DNA of 64,000 bases from Nocardia flavorosea NBRC 108225 (GCF_001613385.1 NZ_BDCG01000002.1:248001-312000); one strand, 5' to 3'. Counted from the first letter of the stretch, positions 34,798-43,572 are shown. The notes: generated by a model not told the origin, from the sequence alone. A program made the numbers and translations.

Positions 34798-34803
34798 GGT
34801 CTA

Positions 34804-35388
34804 TTACACCCAGCCGCGATCCGTGACCGCGGCGTTATCCGCATCGGCAGAATCCGTCCCCAGTTCCACCGCGTCCTCGTACTCCATGACGAGGTCATCC
34901 TCGTCTACATCCACAGACACCAAGGAAGTCGTGGCGACCGGTACGATTTCCTGGTCCGCCACATCCGGATGATTCACCGCAGCCACAGGCGCCGCGCTCG
35001 GGTCGAAAGGCAGTTCCACATCAGGGAACCCCTCGAACAGTTCGGACAGACCCGGCATCACTGCTCGATGCTCGTTCAATGGCTCGAACAGTTCGGCGCT
35101 CCGCTCGCCGACCTCTACCACCGCCCGTCGGGCCGTGGAGATCACTGCCGCCGCAATATCTTCGTAGCTCAGCGTCGAAATATCGGACGAAAATCGGAGA
35201 TCGGTAAGGTGACCTTGCGCGTCGACGGTGACGGTAACACGCATATCGGGCGTCGCGACAGTCACTGTGAGTTCGGCACGTTGCTGCTCGATCTCGGCGA
35301 CCCGGCGCACCTGCTCGTGCAAACCGCTGAGCACAGCTTCCATCTCCGAGCGCCCCTCGGTGATGCGCCCATTCCACATCGTCAGCAT
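34804..35388 (-). CDS. YbaB/EbfC-like protein
   Basis: The 194-residue product has the YbaB-like pattern in its first half: an N-terminal helix (MEAVLSGLHEQVRRVAEIEQ), then strands VTVATPDMRVTVTVDAQG and HLTDLRFSS, then a C-terminal helix with ISTARRAVVEVGE. YbaB-like proteins occur in many actinobacterial ESX toxin loci, where their job is not settled. The last ~80 residues are acidic and probably disordered. ATG 35388 is preferred over upstream TTG and GTG because a GAGAG tract sits at a suitable distance. The gene ends in TAA directly followed by an in-frame TAG and, three bases on, the GTG of the giant gene. Confidence 0.7.
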   Translation of the reverse strand: MLTMWNGRITEGRSEMEAVLSGLHEQVRRVAEIEQQRAELTVTVATPDMRVTVTVDAQGHLTDLRFSSDISTLSYEDIAAAVISTARRAVVEVGERSAELFEPLNEHRAVMPGLSELFEGFPDVELPFDPSAAPVAAVNHPDVADQEIVPVATTSLVSVDVDEDDLVMEYEDAVELGTDSADADNAAVTDRGWV

Positions 35389-35441
35389 CACCAACTCTCA
35401 CTACCCGGCACCAGTGGGGACTCCGCCCCCGAACGCGTCCT

Positions 35442-35768
35442 TCACTCGAAGGAGCGCCGGGACGCCTCCTCTGCGACTTCCAGCTGATTCGCGAAGTCCC
35501 TTTGCGCCTGGGATACATCGCTGGTGTACTGCTTCTGCACACCCATCCCCTCCTTGACCGCTTCACTGCCGACCCTGAATCCGGGCTGCCCACCGATACC
35601 GTGCTCGAAATCCTGTCGGTACTGATCGCTGCCACTCACCGCCGGTGACCACAGCCGCGACAGGATCTCCACGAAACGCGATTCCCGAGAATCCACCGCA
35701 TCACTGATATCGGCCCCCTTCCCAGCCGCCTTACGCAGGGCCTCGGTATCGACCTCGAGCTCCGACAT
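35442..35768 (-). CDS. EspC-like ESX substrate protein
   Basis: The 108-residue protein starts MSELEVDTEALRKAAGKG, the short beta-plus-helix opening of the EspC-like (DUF2580) family, and continues as two amphipathic helices with a Trp near the turn (LSRLWSPAV). EspC-like proteins are small secreted helical hairpins often encoded beside larger ESX substrates. ATG 35768 is chosen because GGAGGAAGAGG lies about ten bases upstream; a longer in-frame extension has no such signal. It sits between espG and the YbaB-like gene. Confidence 0.65.
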   Translation of the reverse strand: MSELEVDTEALRKAAGKGADISDAVDSRESRFVEILSRLWSPAVSGSDQYRQDFEHGIGGQPGFRVGSEAVKEGMGVQKQYTSDVSQAQRDFANQLEVAEEASRRSFE

Positions 35769-36338
35769 AACTGAACACCTCTTCCTCCGCCCGATACCGG
35801 AGCGCCGCGCGTCCACCGCAGGGCGCATGCACTACGTATCCGACGCAGCCCAAGCGAATTACTTGATCGGATTGTATTCCGGGACAACGTTGATCACAGC
35901 CCTTGATGACTCAAGCATATGTAAAACGTCGACTACACCAGGTACGAATTCACCCCGCAGGCCAGCGATGCGGAACCGGCCCTGGCAACCGCTGGTTCGG
36001 AATGCCGGCCACCACCGCGCACCACCCGCTGCCGTATGACGAATCTCGAACTCCTCCCCGCCCAACCATATACCGGCGTATCGTCGCCTACCACAACCAG
36101 AAGGGAGGTGAGGACGGACGACCTCGAACCGACCACCTGGCCACAGTTCGAGTCCCCATTTCGCATACACATCTCCTGGAACGACTGCCCTGCTCCAGAA
36201 GTAACACCAATGCACATTCGATCACCAGGCCTGTCCGACTACCACCGCCGTATCGGCGGCCCTGGTTCTCGAAACCCGTAAAGCCAGCTCCAGCGTCACC
36301 TTCTCGGAGCTCCGAGCCAATTCCGACCGTGCCCGACG
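35769..36338 (-). other. Intergenic stretch between espG and the EspC-like gene
   Basis: No convincing gene was found in these 570 bases; open frames are short and of low-complexity composition. It probably carries a promoter for the EspC-like, YbaB-like and giant genes, but no clear -35/-10 pair could be fixed by eye. Confidence 0.4.
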
Positions 36339-37115
36339 TCAAAGCCGTCTACGCTGCTCCTTGATCGCAGCAATCACCTCGGCAGCCGCATGATTGATTC
36401 GATCCGCGAACTTCTGGGAATCGGCTCCGGTAGCGAACCCCTCCGGCGAGACTACGTATCTTCCGTCTCCGATCACGTCGAACACCCAGAATGTCCGCCA
36501 TACCCGATATCTAGGACCCAGCGGCGTCACTCCTTGCCCTACCTCCACATAGCCGGTGAAACTGTGTGGCAACTGCAGGAGTTCAGCCCCTCTGCGGAGT
36601 CCGACATCGTCGTTTTCCTCTCGAACCAACACTCGGCGCCGATCATCACCTGGCGAATCTCTCGAGGACAGCGGAATCTCCGACAGCCTCCCGCCCTCCC
36701 GGGCTGGGAGCCGCTGGACCATCTGATCGGCAACCGTGAGGTATCCGGTTTCCGTGATTATGAATCCGCCGCTGTGCTGAACAGTTCTACCGGGCAATTG
36801 TTCCAGCAGATAGGTACGGCCAGAACGACGCGCAACGTGCAAACGGATATGAGTGGACGGATCCTCGGGAGATCGGGGATCCCAGGCATGCAGTATCATG
36901 CGCAAGTCGGGCTTGACAACGACGTCGAGGACATCATCCAGCCCGTAGTCCCCGACCTGGCGCAGATGCTCCCGAGTCGAGTGTATTTCCCGCTCACTCT
37001 CAACCGCCGAATCGATATCGGAGAGAAAGGTGAATGGGGCGGGTAGCGATACCTCACGAAGATCTTCCCACAGAAGGACGAGCTCGAGCCCAGTCAACGC
37101 CCACTGACGCTCCAT
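36339..37115 (-). CDS. ESX secretion-associated protein EspG
   Basis: The 258-residue protein fits the EspG chaperone family. It opens with WALTGLELVLLWEDL, the usual LTxxEFxxLWE start, has an arginine-rich middle, and ends with an amphipathic helix. EspG proteins bind PE/PPE-type substrates in the cytosol and deliver them to the ESX machine. Its likely client is the WXG/PPE-like product of the gene just upstream. The start ATG overlaps the upstream TGA by one base (TGATG), which favours coupled translation. Confidence 0.8.
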   Translation of the reverse strand: MERQWALTGLELVLLWEDLREVSLPAPFTFLSDIDSAVESEREIHSTREHLRQVGDYGLDDVLDVVVKPDLRMILHAWDPRSPEDPSTHIRLHVARRSGRTYLLEQLPGRTVQHSGGFIITETGYLTVADQMVQRLPAREGGRLSEIPLSSRDSPGDDRRRVLVREENDDVGLRRGAELLQLPHSFTGYVEVGQGVTPLGPRYRVWRTFWVFDVIGDGRYVVSPEGFATGADSQKFADRINHAAAEVIAAIKEQRRRL

Positions 37116-39100
37116 CAGTTATTCTCTGTCCGAGGCAACATCACTGGCTGCTCTTGCCCACCCTGGCGGGGTGGTACTCGCGGCTCCCGTACCGGCACTG
37201 GATTTCGCTGACCACCAGAGGGCTGCGGCTGGTCGGGTGCCGCGGGTCGTCCCCCGGTTTCACCGACCACCGGCCTGGTCATCTCGATGGCATCACCGAG
37301 TGCCTCGTCCAAGTTGCCGACCCGATCTAGATACTTGGCCCGTTCGTGCGTATCTTCACCCTGCCCACGACCAGCCCCTGCGCCTCCCGCACCGGGTGCA
37401 CCACCCATTGGCATTCCCCCCATCGGAGGCCCACCGGTCTGTGAGCCGGGTATACCACCCAGAGGCGTATTCGCCGCCGCCGGAAGACCCGCGCGAGGAA
37501 ACAGTTTCGATGTATCCAGCGATGGCCTCGACTGAATCGGACTGTTTCCAGGGCTAGAAGTTGTGCCGCCAGGAGCACCGCCACCGAGTCCCCCCGATCG
37601 GAGCCCGGGCAGACCTACCCCCCTCGGCGTGTCCCCGACGGATGGAACGCCACCAGTCGGGAACGGGCCCGGCATCTCGCTAGTCGCCATACTCTCTTGG
37701 ACGGCGGTCAACCCGTCCTGCAGCGCCTGCCCCGCGGTGTTCAGGCCTTGCTGCATGGCCTGCATGCCCTGCTGCATCAGCTGCTGCTGGGCGGAGTCCT
37801 GCCGGGCTTGCTCCCAGGCCTCTTGTGGGTCGGGCTCGCGAACGCCGACCGAGAGCGCGGCCCGCCCTCTCAATTCCTCCTCCGGCAGCAGCGCACCGTC
37901 ATCTATCGACGGATATCCGCTTCCACCCCCATACGGATGAATCCCCCCGCCGTCACCGGACGAATCAAATCCCCCACCATCGCTGGAACCATCGTCTTCT
38001 GCGTTGTCATCGAACACCGTGTCGTCGAGCGGAACTTCCGGAGTAAACACAGCTGTGGGTAACACCGGAAACAACCGATTCGTTTCCTCATATCCGGCGA
38101 CGTACGTTGCCTTATAATCCTTCTGATAGGGCAACAGGTCAAAAGTCATCGAATAGCTTTGCCCATACGTTCCGCCGGAGACATAGACCGGCGCTGGCTG
38201 GTATGCCACAGTCGGCATACTATCGTGCGTTCTCTCCAGCCAATAGGCTGCCAACCGATGAGTGTCAGCCACTCGCCACATCGCGGGCCACAGGGCTTCG
38301 AGTTGTGTCGCGAATGCTGTCGCGGCCGCCACGGCGCCCACAGCACCCTTACCGTCCCAAGCATCCGCTGTCGAACCTCTGAAATTGGTCACGAACTCTG
38401 ACGCAGCGGCATATACCGCATCCCCGAGCTCATACCACTTGCTCCCGAGATCCACATATTTACCGGGAATCCCGCATATGGATAATAGGGACCTCAGATT
38501 ATACAGGTCATTCCAGCTCCTGGAGAGATACGGTTCCGCGTAGAAGCCCGTGCTTCGAGCAGATTCCATTGCCTCCAGACGTTCGCGCAGAAATTCTTCA
38601 TCGTGTATAACTCCAGAGTGAGGAGGAATCTCGACTTCACCACTCGGGGCCGACGCAAGACTATCCAGATCGAAGTCTCTGGCGGATCCTTCCTCAGTCT
38701 CCTGGTAGGCTTTTATGGCCGTCTTCAACGTTTCGAGGATATTATCCAGTATATTCAGATAGCTACCCTCCTGCCCCACACGGCCGATAATCTCGTACAG
38801 TTCGTTACCCAGGCCTGCGAGTTCCTTGTCCAATTCGATCAGAGAAGTCGGCGCCGATACCGCATACTCAGCGCTGGGAAATTCGCCTATAAGTTTTCCC
38901 TCTGTTTTTACTTCCTCCAAGATACTCATGAGTTGAACACAATGTTCGGCGCATTGATATACGGCCAAGCCATCGACGACTACCAAGTCACCGCTAGAAG
39001 CCATCTCATTGAGTGATGACCACGTAGGCACCGCAACATCCGGCGCCTCTGGATCGGTTGCGGACGGCTCCTCCGTGGTCTCCTCGTCCTCGCCTGACAT
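37115..39100 (-). CDS. WXG/PPE-like ESX substrate, 661 residues, Gly/Pro-rich C-terminus
   Basis: An acidic N-terminus (EDEETTEEPSATDPEA) is followed by a long helical region to about residue 330. A W-x-G-like motif sits in TADAWDGKGAVGAV at the helix turn. The C-terminal third is Gly/Pro/Asp-rich with MQQGMQAMQQGLNTAGQAL and repeated GG-P-MGG motifs. This layout matches EspB-like or PPE-like ESX substrates: structured helical head and disordered tail. GAGAGGGG lies upstream of ATG 39100. It is encoded directly before espG, the usual arrangement of substrate and chaperone. The exact family was not resolved. Confidence 0.65.
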   Translation of the reverse strand: MSGEDEETTEEPSATDPEAPDVAVPTWSSLNEMASSGDLVVVDGLAVYQCAEHCVQLMSILEEVKTEGKLIGEFPSAEYAVSAPTSLIELDKELAGLGNELYEIIGRVGQEGSYLNILDNILETLKTAIKAYQETEEGSARDFDLDSLASAPSGEVEIPPHSGVIHDEEFLRERLEAMESARSTGFYAEPYLSRSWNDLYNLRSLLSICGIPGKYVDLGSKWYELGDAVYAAASEFVTNFRGSTADAWDGKGAVGAVAAATAFATQLEALWPAMWRVADTHRLAAYWLERTHDSMPTVAYQPAPVYVSGGTYGQSYSMTFDLLPYQKDYKATYVAGYEETNRLFPVLPTAVFTPEVPLDDTVFDDNAEDDGSSDGGGFDSSGDGGGIHPYGGGSGYPSIDDGALLPEEELRGRAALSVGVREPDPQEAWEQARQDSAQQQLMQQGMQAMQQGLNTAGQALQDGLTAVQESMATSEMPGPFPTGGVPSVGDTPRGVGLPGLRSGGLGGGAPGGTTSSPGNSPIQSRPSLDTSKLFPRAGLPAAANTPLGGIPGSQTGGPPMGGMPMGGAPGAGGAGAGRGQGEDTHERAKYLDRVGNLDEALGDAIEMTRPVVGETGGRPAAPDQPQPSGGQRNPVPVREPRVPPRQGGQEQPVMLPRTENN

Positions 39101-39121
39101 GTCATACCCCTCTCGAGCAGG

Positions 39122-40810
39122 TCACGTACTCGGCCCGGCCGCAGCGGCTGAGAGTCCACCGTCCAGCAGCCCGACTCTGTGTCGCGCCTGATAACGCTTC
39201 TCGAACTCCGCCACGAACCGAGCCGGCGGCACCGAGGACGACGACGGTTCCAGCACGCCGTCGTCGGCGATATAGAAGATCGCTCGCCCGATCGCGAGTT
39301 CACCCTTCGGCACCGGCACGTACACCATCCACCCGCAGTCGAGCCGGTCGGCGACCAACTCGTCGAGCGGGTAACCGGTAGTGTCCAGGCCGCGGCCGGT
39401 GATGTATTGCCGGACCCTGGCGAGTGCCAGTTCCTCGGGCATCACCGTAGGGATATCGCTGACCAGACCGGCCAGGCGGAACTGGAACAGTGCACCGTCG
39501 ATATCGGCAGTGGCTCCGCCGAAGGCGTCAATGGCGGCTTCTTCGGTCACGGTTCCGTTTTCCGCGGTGGCCACCAGGGTCGCCATGGCCGAGCCCGTGC
39601 CCGGCGTGCGCTGGCCTGTCACCACCCGGTTGGCGATATCGCGCACGGTGTCCGCGGTCCACACCCCGGGTATCGCGGGGGCGCACTGTTCGGCGTTCGG
39701 GGATTCGCCGCGGTACCAGCGACCACCTTCCCACCAGTAGCAGAACGACAGCAGTCCGGAAGCCGCGCGTGGATTCAGGACCGGGTCGGCCACCCATTCG
39801 GGTGCGCCCGCATACAACTTCGGCATATCGCCGGCGCCGTTGTAGGTGGCGTCGAGGGCGGGGGCGTTCCACACACCGCCGGAGAGCACGGCACGGTCGC
39901 CGGGTAGCAGCGCCAGGGTTGCGCCACTGCGCCGGGCGCTTTCGAACCAACCTAGCGAGGGCAGTATTCGGGGACCCCACTCGGAACCCGCGGCCACGAA
40001 CGCGGCGGCAAGGGTGGCCCAGCGCGCCCAGAGGATCGGTAGTGGCGGTAATTCGTTTTCGGCCAGTTCCGACCACACCGATTCGGCGCGGTCGGCGCGC
40101 GCCATCGCGGCGGCGCGTTGCGGGCTGCGGGTCTGCCGGTCCGCGTGCCGGATATAGGCAGCCAGCCAGAGGGGCAGTCGCTCCCGCGGATATGTCTCGA
40201 GATCGGCTCGGTAGGCGGCCGGACCGAAGAGCTGGCCTTCGGGGAACGGGTCGTCGCCGTAGTCATAGTCGATTTCGATAACCCGGTCGGGCGTGACATG
40301 CAGCAACAGCCGCCACCACGGCCCTCGATCGTCTTCGGCCGACACCGCTCGGTATTCCCGGGCGAGCGCGACCGCCGGCTCCGGTACGGCGACAACGGTG
40401 TCGACGCCCCCCGACGTGAATACCACCTGGGCGTGGTCCTCGGTCACTGTCACCGCGAACTCCCCGTACAACCGTTCCCACGAAGCCGGGGCCGATGCGA
40501 TCAACGCATCGACAATCCGCTCGACATGGTCCCGGGTATCCGCGTCGCCGAAGTCCTGTTCGCGGGCGTTTTCGGCCGTTGTCGCGTCCGCGCCCCTGGA
40601 TGAGGCTGATTCGCCGGCCTGTGCCGAGGATTCGGTTTCGTCTCGCGATCCGGTCCCGGACTCCGCATCGGATCCCTCGGTGCTCGCGACAGCAGGAGGC
40701 TCGGTTGTCCGGGCAGACTCAGTGGCACCGTCTGCTTCCGCGGCGGCGTCGAGGGTGAAAGCTACGTCCGGAGAATTCGCCGCGTCGCCGCCGCTGTCCT
40801 GACCCGCCAT
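39122..40810 (-). CDS. Putative immunity or accessory protein of the giant toxin, 562 residues
   Basis: An acidic, Ser/Ala-rich disordered N-terminus covers about residues 1-75. The next ~120 residues hold VVFTSGGVDTVV, WWRLLLHVTPDRVIEIDYDYGDD and LFGPAAYRADLETYPRERLP, resembling the Trp- and Tyr-rich core of YezG-type immunity proteins. A following segment (PPLPILWARWATL to AGLVSDIPT) reappears in the gene at 41877. The C-terminus is unknown. It is the first gene of the operon ending in the giant gene, as expected for immunity, although the link is inferred. ATG 40810 is preferred to an upstream in-frame start because AAAGGG lies about 13 bases upstream. Confidence 0.55.
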   Translation of the reverse strand: MAGQDSGGDAANSPDVAFTLDAAAEADGATESARTTEPPAVASTEGSDAESGTGSRDETESSAQAGESASSRGADATTAENAREQDFGDADTRDHVERIVDALIASAPASWERLYGEFAVTVTEDHAQVVFTSGGVDTVVAVPEPAVALAREYRAVSAEDDRGPWWRLLLHVTPDRVIEIDYDYGDDPFPEGQLFGPAAYRADLETYPRERLPLWLAAYIRHADRQTRSPQRAAAMARADRAESVWSELAENELPPLPILWARWATLAAAFVAAGSEWGPRILPSLGWFESARRSGATLALLPGDRAVLSGGVWNAPALDATYNGAGDMPKLYAGAPEWVADPVLNPRAASGLLSFCYWWEGGRWYRGESPNAEQCAPAIPGVWTADTVRDIANRVVTGQRTPGTGSAMATLVATAENGTVTEEAAIDAFGGATADIDGALFQFRLAGLVSDIPTVMPEELALARVRQYITGRGLDTTGYPLDELVADRLDCGWMVYVPVPKGELAIGRAIFYIADDGVLEPSSSSVPPARFVAEFEKRYQARHRVGLLDGGLSAAAAGPST

Positions 40811-41392
40811 CCTATGGGAACCCTTTCGACCCTCGCCTCGACCGGAGGACCACGCGTGGCCGTGTACCTGGCGCACCGCGGACGAATGCTCCGAGATTTC
40901 GAATCCAGTTCAGCGCCCGTGCGTGCCGTTGTCAATCGATGCGTATACAAACCACAAATCGCTTACAGTCGCTTGATCTCGCACTGCCCTATCCCACGAT
41001 GAATTACTGCCACGTCCTAGTGATCTGAGTTGCCTCCAGCGCCGTAAGTTTGTCGTAAGCATCGCCAACTGATCCAACCGACGCCGGAATAACCTCGAGC
41101 AGCAGGCGACTCGGCAACCTCTTCGTCTACGGAGGAAGCATCCTCCCAACTCGTGATGGTCCACTGCCCGCACCGTCGGATCGGATACCGCTTCGCCCCA
41201 GCTGTTCTCAACCTTGTGGAAGATCTGCCCGCAGGGCGAAGCGACGCACCCGGATGCTGTCGGGAACAGTGCCGAATAGGTCGCATCCGATACTACTTCC
41301 GACGGCAACCCGAGCCTACGGTCGATGCAGCAAACCGGCCGGATCGCATCACCGGGTCCATGCCGCCATCCCCCGATCCAGGAGCCTCGACG
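40811..41392. other. Intergenic stretch between divergent genes
   Basis: About 580 bases separate the minus-strand immunity-like gene from the plus-strand VOC gene. The open frames here are short, Cys/Arg-rich and without protein-like composition. Promoters for both directions are expected but no confident motif was seen. Confidence 0.4.
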
Positions 41393-41818
41393 ATGCCACT
41401 TGTTCCGACCACTGGAATCCACCACATCCGATTGACCGTCACCGATATCCGGCGCTCCCGCAGCTTCTACGAGGATGTGCTGGGTTTCCCGGTGGCCGCC
41501 GAATCCCCCGGCAGCCCCGACGATCCCGCTGTGCGTACCGACCCTTTCCGGCTGTACGGAGGAGTGGTCTTCGAAGTGAACGGAGCTCTCCTCGGACTAC
41601 GCCCGGTGGCCACCGACCGGTTCGATGCCGACCGTGTCGGGCTCGACCACCTCAGCTTCGCCGTCGCCACCCGCGACGACCTCGTCGACGCCGCGGCACG
41701 GCTGAGCGCCGCCGGCATCTCGCACGGGGAGGTCATCGAAATGGATCAGTTCGGCATCGCGATTCTCTCGTTCGACGACCCCGATGGCATCCATCTCGAA
41801 CTCACCGCACCGCTCTGA
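41393..41818 (+). CDS. VOC-family (glyoxalase/bleomycin-resistance) protein
   Basis: The 141-residue protein has the two beta-alpha-beta-beta-beta halves of VOC proteins: IHHIRLTVTDIRRSRSFYED at the start and LDHLSFAVA plus IHLELTAPL later. Metal ligands at the usual places are the His of HHIRL, Glu of VVFEVNG, His of DHLSFA and Glu of HLEL. Members include lyases, dioxygenases and resistance proteins, and the substrate cannot be told. ATG 41393 has AGGAG about 10 bases upstream. A longer frame extends upstream without a ribosome site and is ignored. Confidence 0.8.
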   Translation: MPLVPTTGIHHIRLTVTDIRRSRSFYEDVLGFPVAAESPGSPDDPAVRTDPFRLYGGVVFEVNGALLGLRPVATDRFDADRVGLDHLSFAVATRDDLVDAAARLSAAGISHGEVIEMDQFGIAILSFDDPDGIHLELTAPL

Positions 41819-41876
41819 GATCAGGATTCATGGCAATCGAAGTGGCGGCACCGCGCGAGGCACGAAGGACCGGAGC

Positions 41877-42542
41877 ATGAATGGCGACAACTATTCGACC
41901 GCGGACTCGCTTCCGCCGCTTCCGCAATTGTGGGCGCGGTGGGCGGCCGTCGCCGCGGCGAGCGCAGCAGCACGCATGCCCCAGGGGCCGCGAGTATTGC
42001 CGCTGGTGGCATGCTTCACCAGCGGATGCGGCAGCGGGTCCGTCCTGTATGCCCGAGCGCCTGGTACGGCGGAGCTCTGGGGCGAGGTCCAAGCGCACTG
42101 CTCGGCGGTTACCGCGGGGCGGCCGTTCGGTTACCGTTGGAAAGCCGGTCGCTGGTACCACACAGAACCGGCGGCGGGCGGCAAATACGGAGAAGCACTG
42201 CCCGATATCTGCACCACGGACAGCACCGTCGACACCATCTGCGACCTGGTGGGTGCCGACGATGAGGAGCGCCGGGCGGCGGCTGTCACGATGGTCTGCG
42301 CCGCAGAGCTCGGCACCGTCGCGCGCACCGTCATCGACTGCATCTTCTCCGGTTCGACATATTTCAACGTCGACCATGCAGTGACCCAGCTGGCCATGGC
42401 CGGCATATCCGTGACAGGTCCGGATCCACTCCGGCTGCCACCATCCATACAAGCCGACAGAGCAGCAGGACAGGATCGGACGCACCGGCGGAGGCCGGCT
42501 CTCACGCCGGCACCGCCACCTCGGCCTGCTCGCACGTTCTGA
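41877..42542 (+). CDS. Short paralogue of the immunity-like protein's middle domain
   Basis: The 221-residue protein aligns with the middle of the 562-residue protein at 39122-40810. LPPLPQLWARWAAVAAA matches LPPLPILWARWATLAAA; FGYRWKAGRWYHTE matches FCYWWEGGRWYRGE; LAMAGISVT matches FRLAGLVSD. It lacks the YezG-like segment and ends in a basic, Pro-rich tail (ALTPAPPPRPARTF). Start ATG 41877 has AAGGA and GGAG upstream. It may be a partial duplication or a stand-alone regulator; no function can be named. Confidence 0.55.
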   Translation: MNGDNYSTADSLPPLPQLWARWAAVAAASAAARMPQGPRVLPLVACFTSGCGSGSVLYARAPGTAELWGEVQAHCSAVTAGRPFGYRWKAGRWYHTEPAAGGKYGEALPDICTTDSTVDTICDLVGADDEERRAAAVTMVCAAELGTVARTVIDCIFSGSTYFNVDHAVTQLAMAGISVTGPDPLRLPPSIQADRAAGQDRTHRRRPALTPAPPPRPARTF

Positions 42543-42593
42543 ACACTGTGCTCTGGGCCAGGAAGCGCCATACCCGGGACTGTTACGCGGCAG

Positions 42594-42602
42594 ACTCTTG
42601 CT
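42594..42602. repeat. Left 9-bp target-site duplication
   Basis: ACTCTTGCT lies immediately left of the mobile element and recurs exactly, in the same orientation, at 43376-43384. Perfect identity suggests recent insertion. Confidence 0.8.
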
Positions 42603-42697
42603 GGCTACGCTGGTGAATTCTGACGTCGGATATCGGTGAAATTCAGCGCAGGCCAGCGAGGCCGACCTCGCTCTGCATCGGTGAAATATGACGTCAT
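42603..42697 (+). repeat. Left inverted end of the mobile element
   Basis: Pairs with 43284-43375 in inverted orientation. It contains three ~22-bp sub-repeats of the form ATCGGTGAA followed by TGACGTC-like sequence. Confidence 0.65.
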
Positions 42698-42753
42698 CCG
42701 CGAGCGTGTCTTGCCGCATGGGCATGTCCGACGATGCACGCGCGTATGACGGA

Positions 42754-43131
42754 TCACGTCCGTGAGGCCGCGATGGCATGCCCCCGCCAGTCTGTGTGCT
42801 CCGGGAGTGGTCCAGGATCGGTGCACCACGTGATGAGTTCGGCCACGTGTGATGGGCGGATCTCGTCGGTGAGGCCGAACATCGGGCAGCGAAAACGGCG
42901 AGTTGGGCCGTTCTGGGTCGTTCCGCGAAACTCGGGGCCCAGCACGGTGACATGCCGCGTTTTCTCGTCTTGGTTCAGGACGTAGCCGAGGAGAATCCGT
43001 CGATCGTCGGTCGCGACCGTAAGGGTGGCTGCGCCGGGCGCATTGTAGTTCTCCCAGCCCGCGCGGACCCACCATAGAAATTCGCGAGTGCCCACCACGA
43101 TCCTGCGCCGGCCCTTCTTTGCGATTGCCAT
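42754..43131 (-). CDS. Conserved hypothetical cargo gene of the mobile element
   Basis: The 125-residue product begins MAIAKKGRRRIVVGTREFLW and continues with a Trp-rich beta segment, ATDDRRILLGYVLNQDEKTRH, VTVLGPEF, and ends with RRFRCPMFGL and SHVAELITWC. I take it as real because charge pattern and beta-strand periodicity are protein-like and it fills the interior of the element. No known domain was recognised. It has no DDE or recombinase motif, so it is not an evident transposase. There is no strong ribosome site upstream of ATG 43131. Confidence 0.55.
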   Translation of the reverse strand: MAIAKKGRRRIVVGTREFLWWVRAGWENYNAPGAATLTVATDDRRILLGYVLNQDEKTRHVTVLGPEFRGTTQNGPTRRFRCPMFGLTDEIRPSHVAELITWCTDPGPLPEHTDWRGHAIAASRT

Positions 43132-43283
43132 GTGGCAACGCTAGAACGCTGGTGCGGTGGAGCACACACGATTTTCGTCGTCCAGTGTCACAGAATGCCG
43201 CTCGCGGCGTGCGCCAGCCTTGCTACGCGCGACGTCCGCTTATGCCGCGCAGTGCACGTGCCACGATGCTGTCAAGTTGGGCT

Positions 43284-43375
43284 ATGACGTCAGATTTCGC
43301 CGATACGACATCCAGCCTGCTCTGGCCGCCGTCAAGCTTCGCCGATGAACGACGTCGGGATTCACCGATGTAGCC
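43284..43375 (-). repeat. Right inverted end of the mobile element
   Basis: Reverse complement of the left end with mismatches; ends in GTAGCC, the complement of the left GGCTAC terminus. Confidence 0.65.
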
Positions 43376-43384
43376 ACTCTTGCT
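43376..43384. repeat. Right 9-bp target-site duplication
   Basis: Exact copy of ACTCTTGCT found at 42594-42602. Confidence 0.8.
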
Positions 43385-43572
43385 GCGGCTGCTCCCGGGG
43401 ATCCAGTTTCGAATCGGCCAGCCGCGGGCGCCGCTGTTCGTCCGTAGCTGCCGATGACGAAGCAGGGAGGGCAACGCCGTCCGGCCGCTCCACAGGCTGC
43501 AGCTCCGGCCGCCAATCCGCAGCGGTCGCCGGTTGTTCAGCGGCGGAGACCGGCGTCAGAGGTGCTCCTGCC

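Larger units (their letters stand above)
42603..43375. mobile_element. 773-bp inverted-repeat element with 9-bp target duplication and one cargo gene
   Basis: The ends are imperfect inverted repeats of about 95 bp (42603-42697) and 92 bp (43284-43375). Both start GGCTAC and include GGTGAAT, GACGTCG, ATCGG-GAA and a final ATGACGTCA-type block. A direct 9-bp repeat ACTCTTGCT borders the element exactly on both sides. It carries one small gene and no recognisable transposase, so it would be mobilised in trans. Size, long ends with sub-repeats and a 9-bp duplication do not fit a family I can name with confidence. Confidence 0.7.

Noticed and set aside
31768..33522. Plus-strand open frame of 584 codons opposite the giant gene
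   Set aside because: It is an antisense shadow of the minus-strand giant gene; composition is Arg/His-rich without domain-like pattern. The same applies to 4924-6213 and other plus-strand frames in 1-34797.
5000..34000. Anti-sigma (HATPase-like) segments recurring along the giant protein
   Set aside because: A recurring helix plus V-x-V strand pattern is visible at several places, but no N-box or G-box motif was found, so the family cannot be named.
40910..41425. Minus-strand open frame of 171 codons
   Set aside because: Cys/Arg-rich, overlaps the VOC gene start and has no ribosome site or family resemblance.
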